11,887 nt of DNA, taken from Flavobacteriaceae bacterium (lineage in GTDB: Bacteria; Bacteroidota; Bacteroidia; Flavobacteriales; Flavobacteriaceae). Positions 1 to 7,680 of this stretch are shown here, one piece after another. The notes beneath the pieces were generated by a model. It did no database searches. It worked only from the letters and a program-made list of their open reading frames with translations, and was not told the origin of the DNA. The position numbers and the translations under genes are program-made. Within the stretch, counting starts at the first letter, position 1; the number at the start of each line of letters is the position of its first letter. The stretch is taken from contig JAUXCI010000052.1 in the NCBI GenBank assembly GCA_030618945.1, positions 1 through 11,887 of the forward strand, written 5' to 3'.

Positions 1-25
1 CCTTTTAAAATTTTGTAATAATTAA

Positions 26-39
26 GTAACTAATGTTAC
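26..39. promoter_or_regulatory. Candidate Crp/Fnr-type operator (GTAAC-N4-GTTAC)
   Basis: A perfect 5-4-5 inverted repeat, GTAAC-TAAT-GTTAC, is centred at 32.5. It ends 21 bp before a TAnnTTTG -7 box, so its centre lies about 40 bp upstream of the expected transcription start, the usual class II activator position. The 14-bp geometry is that of Crp/Fnr-family sites (Fnr TTGAT-N4-ATCAA, NtcA GTA-N8-TAC). A near copy with identical spacing lies at 9432-9445. The family assignment is inference; the dyad and spacing are directly visible. Confidence 0.55.
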
Positions 40-60
40 AAGTTAAAACTTGTTTTTGAT

Positions 61-68
61 TAAATTTG
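61..68 (+). promoter_or_regulatory. Promoter -7 element (TAAATTTG) of the Soe-like unit
   Basis: TAAATTTG is a perfect match to the Bacteroidota TAnnTTTG -7 consensus and lies 87 bp before the start codon of the ferredoxin-NrfD gene. No good -33 TTTG box is seen at the normal distance, which fits a promoter that relies on an activator bound at the dyad at 26-39. Transcription would start at about 72-75. Confidence 0.55.
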
Positions 69-72
69 ATTG

Positions 73-87
73 GGCCCCTCAGGGGCC
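73..87 (+). other. GC-rich hairpin at the predicted mRNA 5' end
   Basis: GGCCCC-TCA-GGGGCC is a perfect 6-bp all-GC stem with a 3-nt loop, very unusual in this AT-rich intergenic DNA. It begins at about the transcription start predicted from the -7 box at 61-68, so the mRNA would carry it at its 5' end. No T-run follows on either strand, so it does not look like an intrinsic terminator. It may stabilise the transcript 5' end or be a binding site; its role is unknown. Confidence 0.5.
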
Positions 88-155
88 TCATAAATTGAAC
101 TCGTTTTTATTCCTTGAAATAGGAAATCAATTATTTTAAGCTCAAAAAAAAAACC

Positions 156-1772
156 ATGAAATACGGATTTGTTATTGACAACAGAAAATGTATTGGTTGT
201 CATGCCTGCACTACGGCCTGTAAAAGCGAACATGATGTTCCAATAGGAGTAAATAGAACTTACGTAAAACAAGTAGAAAAAGGAGAATTCCCCAATACCA
301 GGAGAATTTTCTCTGTCATGCGTTGTAATCATTGTAGTGATGCACCCTGTGTAGAGATTTGTCCTGTTGAAGCTTTACACACGCGTGAAGATGGAATTGT
401 CGATTTCGATAATAATCGATGCATCGGATGTAAATCATGTATGCAAGCCTGTCCTTATGATGCTTTATATATAGATCCGGATAACAATACTGCTGCAAAA
501 TGTAATTATTGTGCGCATAGAATAGATGTTGGCCGTGAACCGGCTTGTGTTTCAGTTTGTCCTGAACATGCAATTATCGCTGGTGACATGGATAATCCAG
601 CAACAGAGATTTCTGAATTATTGGCGCGCCAAGCGGTAAAAGTTCGAAAACCGGAAAAAGGAACAAATCCAAATCTTTTTTATATTGATGGAGATGATGC
701 ATCATTAGTTCCTGAGGCTACTGATAAATCAGGTCCTGGCTTATGGAATTCACAAGCACGTGGAGTTGGGCATTTCGCCAAAGCTGCTGAAAAAATGTTG
801 CACAGTAATGATGATGTAGATTTATTGCAATTGACAATCGATAATGATATTCAGGCGGCATATCAAAGAAAAGATACAGAAAATCCTAATTATATTGATG
901 TGTTAACTGGAAAAGCTCGAAGAGTTTATGATACCCCTGACAAAGGAATTCTTTGGGGGTGGGAAGTTTCAGCCTATGTGTTTACCAAAGCCATCGCAGC
1001 AGGGGCTTTCTTAATTCCATTTTTAGCTATTATTTTAGGCTTTGAAGTTTCTGCAACTGCTAAGTTATGGTCCGCGGGAATTTCATTGGCAGGTTTGGCC
1101 TTAACAGGTTTATTCTTAGTAATGGATCTAGACAGGCCAGATAGGTTCCTAAACGTTTTATTACGTCCACAATGGAATTCATGGTTGGTAAAAGGAGGAT
1201 ATACTATATCAATTTTTGGATTACTGATAAGTATTTGGGCGGCAATGACCTTCTTTGAAATAAAGACTGGCGAAACCGCTTTACTATGGGTAACTGCAGC
1301 CTTTGCCATATTGTTAGCCGTTTATACAGCTTTCTTATTTGCACAGGCAAAGGGGCGTGATTTTTGGCAAAGTCCAACATTACCATTGCATATGCTCGTA
1401 CATAGTATCATGGCAGGAGTTTCAATTTTTGTATTAGCAGGATTAATTTTCGGACAAGAAGAATGGATGAGTATCTTAACAAATACATTGATCATTGCAT
1501 TGATAGTTAATTTATTCACTTTGGTGACTGAATTAACAATAACACATCCAACAACTTCAGCGAAAAAGGTAGTTAAAATGATTACTAAAGGGCGTTATAA
1601 AAATCTGTTTTGGGTAGTTACCGTAATGGTAGGAAACATCGTTCCGTTAGTGTTTTTAATCGTTGGAAATTCAGAACCATTATTAGTAGGGTCTGCAGTG
1701 TTAGTTTTAATAGGAATTCTAGCAACAGAAAAAATTTGGGTGGAAGCACCTCAAAGAGTTCCGTTAGCTTAA
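156..1772 (+). CDS. Fused 4Fe-4S ferredoxin / NrfD membrane anchor (SoeBC-like)
   Basis: This is the electron-transfer and quinone-reacting subunit of a DMSO-reductase-family complex; two normally separate subunits are joined in 538 residues. The N-terminal part has four cysteine quartets: C12/15/18/22, C57/60/65/69, C89/92/95/99 and C116/119/131/135. This is the DmsB/PsrB/SoeB pattern for four 4Fe-4S clusters. A linker of about 130 residues follows. From about residue 270 there are eight hydrophobic segments of NrfD/SoeC type (about 272-295, 303-325, 346-368, 374-396, 410-432, 438-460, 484-505, 507-525), with an LDRPDR motif after the second. There is no signal peptide, so the Fe-S part should be cytoplasmic. 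The molybdoenzyme gene starts 18 bp downstream, so the two are co-transcribed. Flow from the Mo subunit through the Fe-S clusters to quinone is inferred from the family. Polysulfide or thiosulfate reductase is the main alternative, but those usually have a Tat-exported catalytic subunit, which is absent here. Confidence 0.9.
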   Translation: MKYGFVIDNRKCIGCHACTTACKSEHDVPIGVNRTYVKQVEKGEFPNTRRIFSVMRCNHCSDAPCVEICPVEALHTREDGIVDFDNNRCIGCKSCMQACPYDALYIDPDNNTAAKCNYCAHRIDVGREPACVSVCPEHAIIAGDMDNPATEISELLARQAVKVRKPEKGTNPNLFYIDGDDASLVPEATDKSGPGLWNSQARGVGHFAKAAEKMLHSNDDVDLLQLTIDNDIQAAYQRKDTENPNYIDVLTGKARRVYDTPDKGILWGWEVSAYVFTKAIAAGAFLIPFLAIILGFEVSATAKLWSAGISLAGLALTGLFLVMDLDRPDRFLNVLLRPQWNSWLVKGGYTISIFGLLISIWAAMTFFEIKTGETALLWVTAAFAILLAVYTAFLFAQAKGRDFWQSPTLPLHMLVHSIMAGVSIFVLAGLIFGQEEWMSILTNTLIIALIVNLFTLVTELTITHPTTSAKKVVKMITKGRYKNLFWVVTVMVGNIVPLVFLIVGNSEPLLVGSAVLVLIGILATEKIWVEAPQRVPLA

Positions 1773-1790
1773 TTTAAAATCAAAAGTGTC

Positions 1791-4682
1791 ATGGGTTATA
1801 AGAAACCATCATTTATAGAAAATATTGCAGAAAAAATTGGACTGATTCCAAATCTGCACAAGGAAGGGTATCAGGAATTTGACGAAGATATGCGTCATTT
1901 TACCGACGAACAAGTTGCTCAATTATACGAGAATTTTCCACCTCCTGAAAAGTGGGATAACTGGGTAGAATACGATCCAAAAGCTTGGCCTAAAAAAGAA
2001 AAGAAAACCTATCAAATAATTCCAACGACGTGTTTTAATTGTGAAAGTGCTTGTGGATTAACAGCCTTTATTGACAAAGAAACGCAAGAGGTTAAAAAAT
2101 TTGAAGGAAATCCACATCATCCTGGCAGCAGGGGTAGAAACTGCGCCAAAGGACCTGCAACTATCAATCAAATTACTGATCCTGATCGCATATTATTTCC
2201 TTTAAAAAGAAAAGGGAAAAGAGGTGATGGAGAATGGGAACGTGTTTCTTGGGACGAAGTATTAGATACCATAGCAAATAGAATTCGAAAAGCTATTTTA
2301 GAGGAGCGTCATAATGAAATTGCCTACCATGTTGGAAGACCGGGGAAGGAAAAATTTATGAACTGGATTTTACAAGGCTGGGGAATTGATGGACATAATT
2401 CACATACTAATATTTGTTCTTCCGGAGCGCGTTTTGGATACAATTTATGGTACGGCTATGATCGCCCATCACCTGATCATGCAGAGGCAAAATTCATTTT
2501 ATTAGTTTCTGCTCATTTAGAATCCGGGCATTATTTTAACCCGCATGCACAACGTATTATTGAAGGTAAAATGAAAGGGGCCAAGTTAGCAACTATGGAT
2601 CCTCGACTATCTAATACTGCAAGTATGTCTGATTATTGGTTGCCTTCATATCCGGGTACCGAAGCTGCTGTTTTATTGGCTATGGCCTTGATTATTTTAC
2701 AGGAGGGATTGTACAATAGAAAGTATTTGGAAAACTGGACGAACTGGAAAGAATATTTAAAAGCCAGACACGCTGATAAAGAAATTACCTTCGAGAATTA
2801 CATCGCTGCAATGATTGAAGAGTACAAAGAGTTTACGCCTGAATATGCTGAAAAGGAATCAGGAGTAAAAGCTGAAATGATTGTTGAGATTGCTCATAAA
2901 ATTGGAGAAGCTGGAGAACGTTTTGCCTCTCATAACTGGCGTGCAGCAGGAGCCTCAAACCTTGGTGGTTGGGCAGTTGCCCGTTGTTTACATTTCTTGA
3001 CAGTCCTAACTGGTGCTGTTGGCGCAAAAGGTGGGACCTCACCAAATTCTTGGAATAAGTTCAAACCAACACAGCCAAATCCACCAAAACCTCAAAAGAA
3101 ATGGAATGAATTGCATTTTCCAAAAGAATATCCAATGTCATTTTTTGAAATGAGTCAGTTATTGCCACATTTCTTAAAAGAAGGAAGAGGAAAAATGGAT
3201 GTTTATTTTACACGAGTATTTAACCCGGTCTGGACATATCCTGATGGATTTACCTGGATGGAAATGCTTGCGGATGAAAGCAAATTTGGATTGCATGCAG
3301 CCTTAACTCCCACTTGGAATGAAACTGCTTTTTATGCTGATTTTGTATTGCCAATGGGCTTGGCTTCTGAACGCCATGATTTAAACAGTTATGCTACTCA
3401 TGGTGGAACTTGGATTGCCTTCCGTCAACCAGTATTGCGCGAAGCAGCTAGAAGAAATGGGAAGCCTGTAAAATTAACTTATGAATCAAATCCGGGGGAA
3501 GTTTGGGAAGAAGATGAATTCTTTATTGAATTGTCATGGAGAATTGATCCTGATGGTAGTATGGGTATTCGTAAACATTTTGAATCGCCATACCGTCTAG
3601 GAGAAAAAATAAACATTGATGAATATTACCAATACATTTTTGAACGCGTAAAAGGCCTTCCGGAAAAAGCGAAAACTGAAGGAATAACCGAATTGCAGTA
3701 CATGCAAAAATATGGCGCTTTTGAAATTGAAAAAGGAGAATCCTATAAAGTAAATGAAAATGAACTTTCAGCGGAACAGTTAAAAGATTCAAAAGTTGAC
3801 CCGGAAACTGATGTGATTTCCAAAAACGGAAAAGCTATCGGAGTTATGATTGAAGGAAAGCCCTGTGTAGGCTTCCCGACACCATCGCGAAAAAATGAGT
3901 TTTACTCACAGACTATGGTAGATTGGAAATGGCCTGAATATGCAACTCCAAAATATATCAAAAGCCATATTCATAATGACAATTTGGATAAATCAAAAGG
4001 GGAATATGTTTTGGTTCCTACATTTAGGTTACCAACATTAATCCATTCTCGTTCTGGAAATGCAAAATGGTTGGTTGAAATTTCAAATAGAAACCCAATT
4101 TGGATGCATCCTGATGATGCTAAAAAATGGGGGTTCCAAACGGGTGATTTGGTAAAACTAAATACAGATATCGGCTATTTTATTGATAAAGTATGGGTAA
4201 CGCAAAGTATGAAGCCAGGAGTGGTAGCTTGTTCACATCACATTGGACGCTGGCGCAGACCACAGGATAAAATTGGAAACCGTTGGGCCACAAATACAGT
4301 TAAGATTGAAGGCGATGGTAAAGGCGCTTGGAAAATGAATACTATTTCAGGTATCAAACCATTTGAATCTTCTGATAAAGATTCTAAACGAATTTTTTGG
4401 AAAGATGGCGGGGTACATCAAAACATCACACATGCTGTGCATCCTGATCCAATTAGCGGTATGCATTGCTGGCATCAACGTGTGCGAATTGAGAAGCCTG
4501 CTAAGGACGAAAAATATGGTGATATTTTTGTTGACACCAATAAATCTCATGAAATTTATAAAGAATGGTTAGCAATGACGCGTCCAGCTCCGGGTCCAAA
4601 TGGAGAAAGGAGGCCTTTATGGTTCAATCGTGCGTTTAGACCCGATGATTCAACCTATTATATTAAAGACAATGATAAATAA
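1791..4682 (+). CDS. Molybdopterin oxidoreductase, SoeA-like (probable sulfite dehydrogenase catalytic subunit)
   Basis: Catalytic subunit of a DMSO-reductase-superfamily enzyme, 963 residues. An N-terminal 4Fe-4S motif is visible at C81, C84, C88 and C118 (CX2CX3CX29C). It is followed by K120 in a C-A-K-G context, the lysine seen between cluster and cofactor in Fdh/Nap-like members. C209 in NICSSGARFG is the likely Mo ligand. The MGD-binding domains continue through about residue 420, and a C-terminal dinucleotide-binding domain covers roughly 740-900. The N-terminus (MGYKKPSFIENIAEK) has no twin-arginine or hydrophobic signal, so the protein should stay in the cytoplasm. That separates it from periplasmic PsrA/PhsA/TtrA and fits SoeA, which oxidises sulfite to sulfate. 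Nearby persulfide-oxidising and SulP genes support a sulfur substrate. Substrate is inference; polysulfide, thiosulfate or another oxyanion cannot be excluded. The gene directly follows the fused BC subunit, the reverse of the A-B-C order known for soeABC. Confidence 0.85.
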   Translation: MGYKKPSFIENIAEKIGLIPNLHKEGYQEFDEDMRHFTDEQVAQLYENFPPPEKWDNWVEYDPKAWPKKEKKTYQIIPTTCFNCESACGLTAFIDKETQEVKKFEGNPHHPGSRGRNCAKGPATINQITDPDRILFPLKRKGKRGDGEWERVSWDEVLDTIANRIRKAILEERHNEIAYHVGRPGKEKFMNWILQGWGIDGHNSHTNICSSGARFGYNLWYGYDRPSPDHAEAKFILLVSAHLESGHYFNPHAQRIIEGKMKGAKLATMDPRLSNTASMSDYWLPSYPGTEAAVLLAMALIILQEGLYNRKYLENWTNWKEYLKARHADKEITFENYIAAMIEEYKEFTPEYAEKESGVKAEMIVEIAHKIGEAGERFASHNWRAAGASNLGGWAVARCLHFLTVLTGAVGAKGGTSPNSWNKFKPTQPNPPKPQKKWNELHFPKEYPMSFFEMSQLLPHFLKEGRGKMDVYFTRVFNPVWTYPDGFTWMEMLADESKFGLHAALTPTWNETAFYADFVLPMGLASERHDLNSYATHGGTWIAFRQPVLREAARRNGKPVKLTYESNPGEVWEEDEFFIELSWRIDPDGSMGIRKHFESPYRLGEKINIDEYYQYIFERVKGLPEKAKTEGITELQYMQKYGAFEIEKGESYKVNENELSAEQLKDSKVDPETDVISKNGKAIGVMIEGKPCVGFPTPSRKNEFYSQTMVDWKWPEYATPKYIKSHIHNDNLDKSKGEYVLVPTFRLPTLIHSRSGNAKWLVEISNRNPIWMHPDDAKKWGFQTGDLVKLNTDIGYFIDKVWVTQSMKPGVVACSHHIGRWRRPQDKIGNRWATNTVKIEGDGKGAWKMNTISGIKPFESSDKDSKRIFWKDGGVHQNITHAVHPDPISGMHCWHQRVRIEKPAKDEKYGDIFVDTNKSHEIYKEWLAMTRPAPGPNGERRPLWFNRAFRPDDSTYYIKDNDK

Positions 4683-4692
4683 TAGCTATTAT
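4679..4692. repeat. Perfect 14-bp palindrome over the stop codon
   Basis: ATAATAGCTATTAT is its own reverse complement and spans the TAA stop of the molybdoenzyme gene. It has no loop and no following T-run, so it is unlikely to be a terminator. It lies 15 bp before the candidate -7 box of the next gene and could be an operator, but chance in AT-rich DNA is possible. Confidence 0.3.
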
Positions 4693-4707
4693 AAAAGTAT
4701 TATATTT

Positions 4708-4715
4708 TATATTTG
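4708..4715 (+). promoter_or_regulatory. Candidate -7 element (TATATTTG) for the thioredoxin lipoprotein gene
   Basis: TATATTTG fits TAnnTTTG and lies 29 bp before the ATG at 4745. No convincing -33 element is present in the AT-rich DNA upstream. It is a plausible separate promoter, but the gene may also be reached by read-through from the molybdoenzyme unit, since no terminator separates them. Confidence 0.4.
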
Positions 4716-4744
4716 GCACCGTTAATTATTATTAAAAATTGAAA

Positions 4745-5773
4745 ATGAAAAATATTGTATTATTTGTTGCTGCTATGGCAATTGTCTCATGTAAAAATGA
4801 ACCTAAAGATTTTGTTTCTTTGTCCGGAAAAATCATCGATAAAAGCAGTGATTCATTGGTTATCAGAAGCCGTACTTATTCAAAAACCATTCGTGTAAAT
4901 AGTGATGGTACATTTAGTGATACTTTAAAAGTAGACTCAGGTGTATATTCACTTTATGACGGAAATGAATCCACTTCGGTTTTCTTAAAAAACGGTTATG
5001 ACCTTGATATAAGCTTAGATACCAAAATGTTTGACGAATCTGTGACCTTTGTTGGAACAGGAGCCGAAAACAGTAACTTTTTGGCACGAAAATCTTTGTT
5101 ACAAGAAAAAATATTAGATATTGATAGTTTAAAGAAGTTAGATTCCTTGGAATTAGATGCAAAATTTATTGAAATTAAAAATGAGTTAACCGCTTTTTAT
5201 AATTCTGATAAAAACATCGATACTTCCATTACTAACAGCGGGTTAAAGAGTATTGACCCAATGTTAAATTCCTATAAAAACTACCTCGCTGATCTGTTGG
5301 CATTGAAAAGAGAACTTCCTAAAGGAGGCTTGTCTCCTACTTTTTCTGCATATGAAAATTATAATGGTAAAAAAACTTCATTGTCGGATCTAAAAGGAAA
5401 ATATGTATATATTGACGTTTGGGCTACCTGGTGTGGACCATGCAAAGCTGAAATTCCCTCCTTAAAAGAAGTAGAGAAAAAATATCATGGAAAAAATATC
5501 GAGTTCGTAAGTATTTCCGTAGATGACCCGAAAAGAAATGGTTCATGGGAAAAGGCCAATGAAAATTGGAGAAAAATGATTGAAGAAAAAGAACTCGGAG
5601 GAATTCAATTATTCGCACCTGAAGCGTGGCAGTCTGAATTTATAAGAGATTATAAAATTAATGGTATTCCTCGATTTATTTTGATCGATCCAAATGGAAA
5701 TATTGTAAGTGCTAGTGCACCAAAACCTTCCAGTGATGAGTTAATCAAATTATTTGATGAGGAAAATATTTAG
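4745..5773 (+). CDS. TlpA-like thioredoxin-fold lipoprotein
   Basis: An envelope thiol-disulfide oxidoreductase of 342 residues. A short hydrophobic signal ends in a lipobox-like IVSC, giving lipidation at C16. Residues about 20-120 form a beta-rich domain resembling the DUF4369 region of Bacteroidota thioredoxin lipoproteins, including a dGTFsd-type turn and a GTGAENSNFLA stretch. A helical, Lys/Glu-rich connector follows. A TlpA/AhpC-TSA-type thioredoxin fold covers about 200-340, with the active site WCGPC (C230, C233) and a cis-proline at P309 in GIPRF. ATG 4745 is preferred to an in-frame TTG two codons upstream because it gives a normal lipoprotein N-terminus. It lies 62 bp after the molybdoenzyme gene. 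The family often keeps exported cysteines reduced; here it might reduce envelope disulfides or polysulfides, which is inference from the neighbours. Confidence 0.88.
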   Translation: MKNIVLFVAAMAIVSCKNEPKDFVSLSGKIIDKSSDSLVIRSRTYSKTIRVNSDGTFSDTLKVDSGVYSLYDGNESTSVFLKNGYDLDISLDTKMFDESVTFVGTGAENSNFLARKSLLQEKILDIDSLKKLDSLELDAKFIEIKNELTAFYNSDKNIDTSITNSGLKSIDPMLNSYKNYLADLLALKRELPKGGLSPTFSAYENYNGKKTSLSDLKGKYVYIDVWATWCGPCKAEIPSLKEVEKKYHGKNIEFVSISVDDPKRNGSWEKANENWRKMIEEKELGGIQLFAPEAWQSEFIRDYKINGIPRFILIDPNGNIVSASAPKPSSDELIKLFDEENI

Positions 5774-5791
5774 CAATTCATCTCATTGCTA
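5771..5791 (+). terminator. Weak hairpin after the lipoprotein gene
   Basis: TAGCAAT-N7-ATTGCTA gives a 7-bp stem with a 7-nt loop starting at the TAG stop. It is AT-rich and is followed by AAATCAGG rather than a T-run, so it is at best a poor terminator or a 3'-end stabilising structure. Confidence 0.25.
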
Positions 5792-5819
5792 AAATCAGGA
5801 AAGTTAAAATTTGTTCTCT

Positions 5820-5885
5820 CCATAAATAAAAATAGTTGCGCTTGAATAAAATTGATGGCTCAATTTTGTGTATTTTTATTTATGG
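5820..5885. repeat. Nested inverted repeat, 15-bp outer and 8-bp inner arms
   Basis: CCATAAATAAAAATA at 5820-5834 is the exact reverse complement of 5871-5885. Inside lies a second perfect repeat, AAAATTGA (5848-5855) and TCAATTTT (5860-5867), around the 4-nt loop TGGC. The two form one 66-bp stem-loop with an asymmetric bulge of 13 nt on the left and 3 nt on the right. It ends 19 bp before the first SulP start, so it would be in the leader or overlap the promoter. It may be a terminator with T-rich 3' arm, an mRNA structure or an operator. No flanking target duplication was seen, so a miniature transposon is not supported. Confidence 0.55.
5836..5868 (+). promoter_or_regulatory. Weak candidate promoter for the SulP pair
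   Basis: TTG at 5836-5838 (and again at 5842-5844) lies 22 (or 16) bp before CAATTTTG at 5861-5868, a one-mismatch TAnnTTTG box. It overlaps the nested inverted repeat, so stem-loop formation and promoter activity could be linked. Confidence is low because the -7 match is imperfect. Confidence 0.25.
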
Positions 5886-5904
5886 GGAATTCTATAATTA
5901 ATTG

Positions 5905-7635
5905 ATGCTATTCAAAATATTTCCTTTTTTAACATGGTTACCTCTTGCAAAAAAATCTTGGAAAGATGATTTAGTTGCGGGCTTAACCGGAACCATAATC
6001 GTGATTCCACAAGCCGTAGCATTTGCTATAATTGCTGGCCTACCTCCTGTCTATGGTTTTTATACAGCCATGATAACCCCTATTATTGCAGCTCTTTTTG
6101 GGTCTTCCTATCATCTAATATCGGGCCCTACTACGGCTATTTCAATAGTAGTATTTGCCACTGTAAGTGAACTAGCTGATGTCACAAATGATTTGGAAAG
6201 CTATATTGCATTGACCCTGGTACTTACTTTTATGGCAGGGGTCATTCAACTTGCCATGGGGCTTGCCAGAATGGGTAAACTAGTCAATTTTGTGTCGCAT
6301 TCTGTAATAATTGGTTTTACTGCTGGTGCTGGTGTTTTGATTGGTTTTAAGCAACTTAAACACGTTTTTGGTTTGGAAATGCCTAGAGGAAGCTCCTTTT
6401 ATGACATTCTAAAAACCATTGTTTTGAATATCGACCAGACCAACTGGTATGTATTTATTGTAGCAATAAGTACGTTGATCATAGCCATTTTAATAAAGAA
6501 GTTTGTTAAACCTCTTTCAAAATTTTATATGCTCATTGCCATGGTTTTGGGAAGTGTATTAGCCATATTATTGGGTGGAGAAGCAAATGGAATTGAAAAT
6601 GTAGGTAAAATTCCGTCAAATCTCCCTCCGTTTCGCATTCCTGATATAAGTTTGATCAATGTTCGAAAACTAAGTGGTGGAGCTTTAACATTAGCTTTAC
6701 TAGGACTAATAGAAGCTGTAGCCATAGCCAGATCAATCGCCTTAGCTTCAAATCAGAGAATTGATGCTTCTCAGGAATTCAAAGGGCAAGGACTTTCAAA
6801 TTTAATTGCAAGTTTCTTTTCTAGTTATATGGGGTCCGGATCGTTTACGCGCTCAGGGGTAAATTATCAGGCGGGAGCCAAAACCCCTTTATCGGCAATT
6901 TTTGCAGCGGTTTTTTTAATGATTGTCTTGCTTTTATTTTCTAATTATGCTTCTTTTTTACCAAAATCAGCCATGGGCGGTATCATACTTCTCGTAGGGT
7001 ATAATCTTATTGATTTCCATCATATTCGCCAAGTGATAAAAAGCAGTGGTAGGGAACTTATTGTATTAAGTACGACTCTTTTTGGTGCTTTGTTTTTCGA
7101 ATTGGAAACCGCATTATTTTCCGGTATTGGATTATCCTTGTTTTTCTATTTGGAAAAAACTGCCAAGCCAAATATTGCTATTTTAGGTATAAACAAATTG
7201 CATCGTTTTATAAACATTATCAGAGATTCGGAATCCAAGGAATGTCCTCAATTAAAAATTATCAGAATAGATGGTTCCATTTATTTTGGAGCCCTAGAAG
7301 TGGTTTCTGAATTTTTTAACACCCTTTATGAAGAAGGAGATGTAAAACACGTTTTGGTAATAGCCAGAGGAATAAATTTTATAGACTTGGCCGGTGCATC
7401 CTGGCTTGCTTATGAGGCTAAAAAATGGCAGAAAAGAGGTGGAGGAATCTATTTTAGCGGTCTAAAAATCGTAAGTCAAAAAATCTTAACAAAAGGTGGC
7501 TTTAGAGAACAAATTGGTGAAGAAAATTTCTATACAGATAAACCTCACGCGATTAGCGCTCTATATAAAAAGCTTGATAAGGACATTTGCGCCAACTGTA
7601 AAGTCCGTATCTTTAATGAGTGTGACCAATCTTAA
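5905..7635 (+). CDS. SulP family anion transporter with STAS domain (first of tandem pair)
   Basis: Inner-membrane SLC26/SulP transporter, 576 residues, the usual length. The membrane domain covers about 20-420 and opens with the family signature at 35-53 (PQAVAFAIIAGLPPVYGFY), followed by a SGPTTAIS segment typical of the substrate region. A cytoplasmic STAS domain spans about 446-550, with an IDLAG loop (D494, G497) at the regulatory position, so the usual phosphorylatable serine is not obvious. The tail carries C562, C565 and C573 in a CxxC-x7-C arrangement that could bind metal or react with thiols. ATG 5905 is chosen over the adjacent TTG at 5902. The second SulP follows after 45 bp. Sulfate is the likely substrate by family and by sulfur-oxidising neighbours; bicarbonate or dicarboxylates are alternatives, and direction of transport cannot be read from sequence. 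Confidence 0.9.
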   Translation: MLFKIFPFLTWLPLAKKSWKDDLVAGLTGTIIVIPQAVAFAIIAGLPPVYGFYTAMITPIIAALFGSSYHLISGPTTAISIVVFATVSELADVTNDLESYIALTLVLTFMAGVIQLAMGLARMGKLVNFVSHSVIIGFTAGAGVLIGFKQLKHVFGLEMPRGSSFYDILKTIVLNIDQTNWYVFIVAISTLIIAILIKKFVKPLSKFYMLIAMVLGSVLAILLGGEANGIENVGKIPSNLPPFRIPDISLINVRKLSGGALTLALLGLIEAVAIARSIALASNQRIDASQEFKGQGLSNLIASFFSSYMGSGSFTRSGVNYQAGAKTPLSAIFAAVFLMIVLLLFSNYASFLPKSAMGGIILLVGYNLIDFHHIRQVIKSSGRELIVLSTTLFGALFFELETALFSGIGLSLFFYLEKTAKPNIAILGINKLHRFINIIRDSESKECPQLKIIRIDGSIYFGALEVVSEFFNTLYEEGDVKHVLVIARGINFIDLAGASWLAYEAKKWQKRGGGIYFSGLKIVSQKILTKGGFREQIGEENFYTDKPHAISALYKKLDKDICANCKVRIFNECDQS

Positions 7636-7680
7636 AAAAATCAATTAATTCAAAATCTAAGTATTTATTTCATATAATTT

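Noticed and set aside
73..87. Intrinsic terminator of a gene upstream of the window
   Set aside because: The GC stem is not followed by a T-run on either strand.
316..573. Minus-strand open frame inside the ferredoxin-NrfD gene, and similar antisense frames elsewhere
   Set aside because: They lie fully within strongly supported genes, have low-complexity composition and no recognisable domain.
4363..4572. Plus-strand 69-residue frame inside the molybdoenzyme gene
   Set aside because: It overlaps the conserved C-terminal domain in another frame and has no domain or start signal of its own.
4739..4744. TTG start two codons upstream of the lipoprotein ATG
   Set aside because: The ATG at 4745 gives a standard short lipoprotein signal, and TTG starts are rare; nothing favours the longer form.
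5820..5885. Miniature transposon with 15-bp terminal inverted repeats
   Set aside because: Only 36 bp separate the arms, no target-site duplication is visible, and the nested inner stem fits a hairpin better.
5902..5904. TTG start directly before the first SulP ATG
   Set aside because: It adds one residue only, and the adjacent ATG is the natural start.
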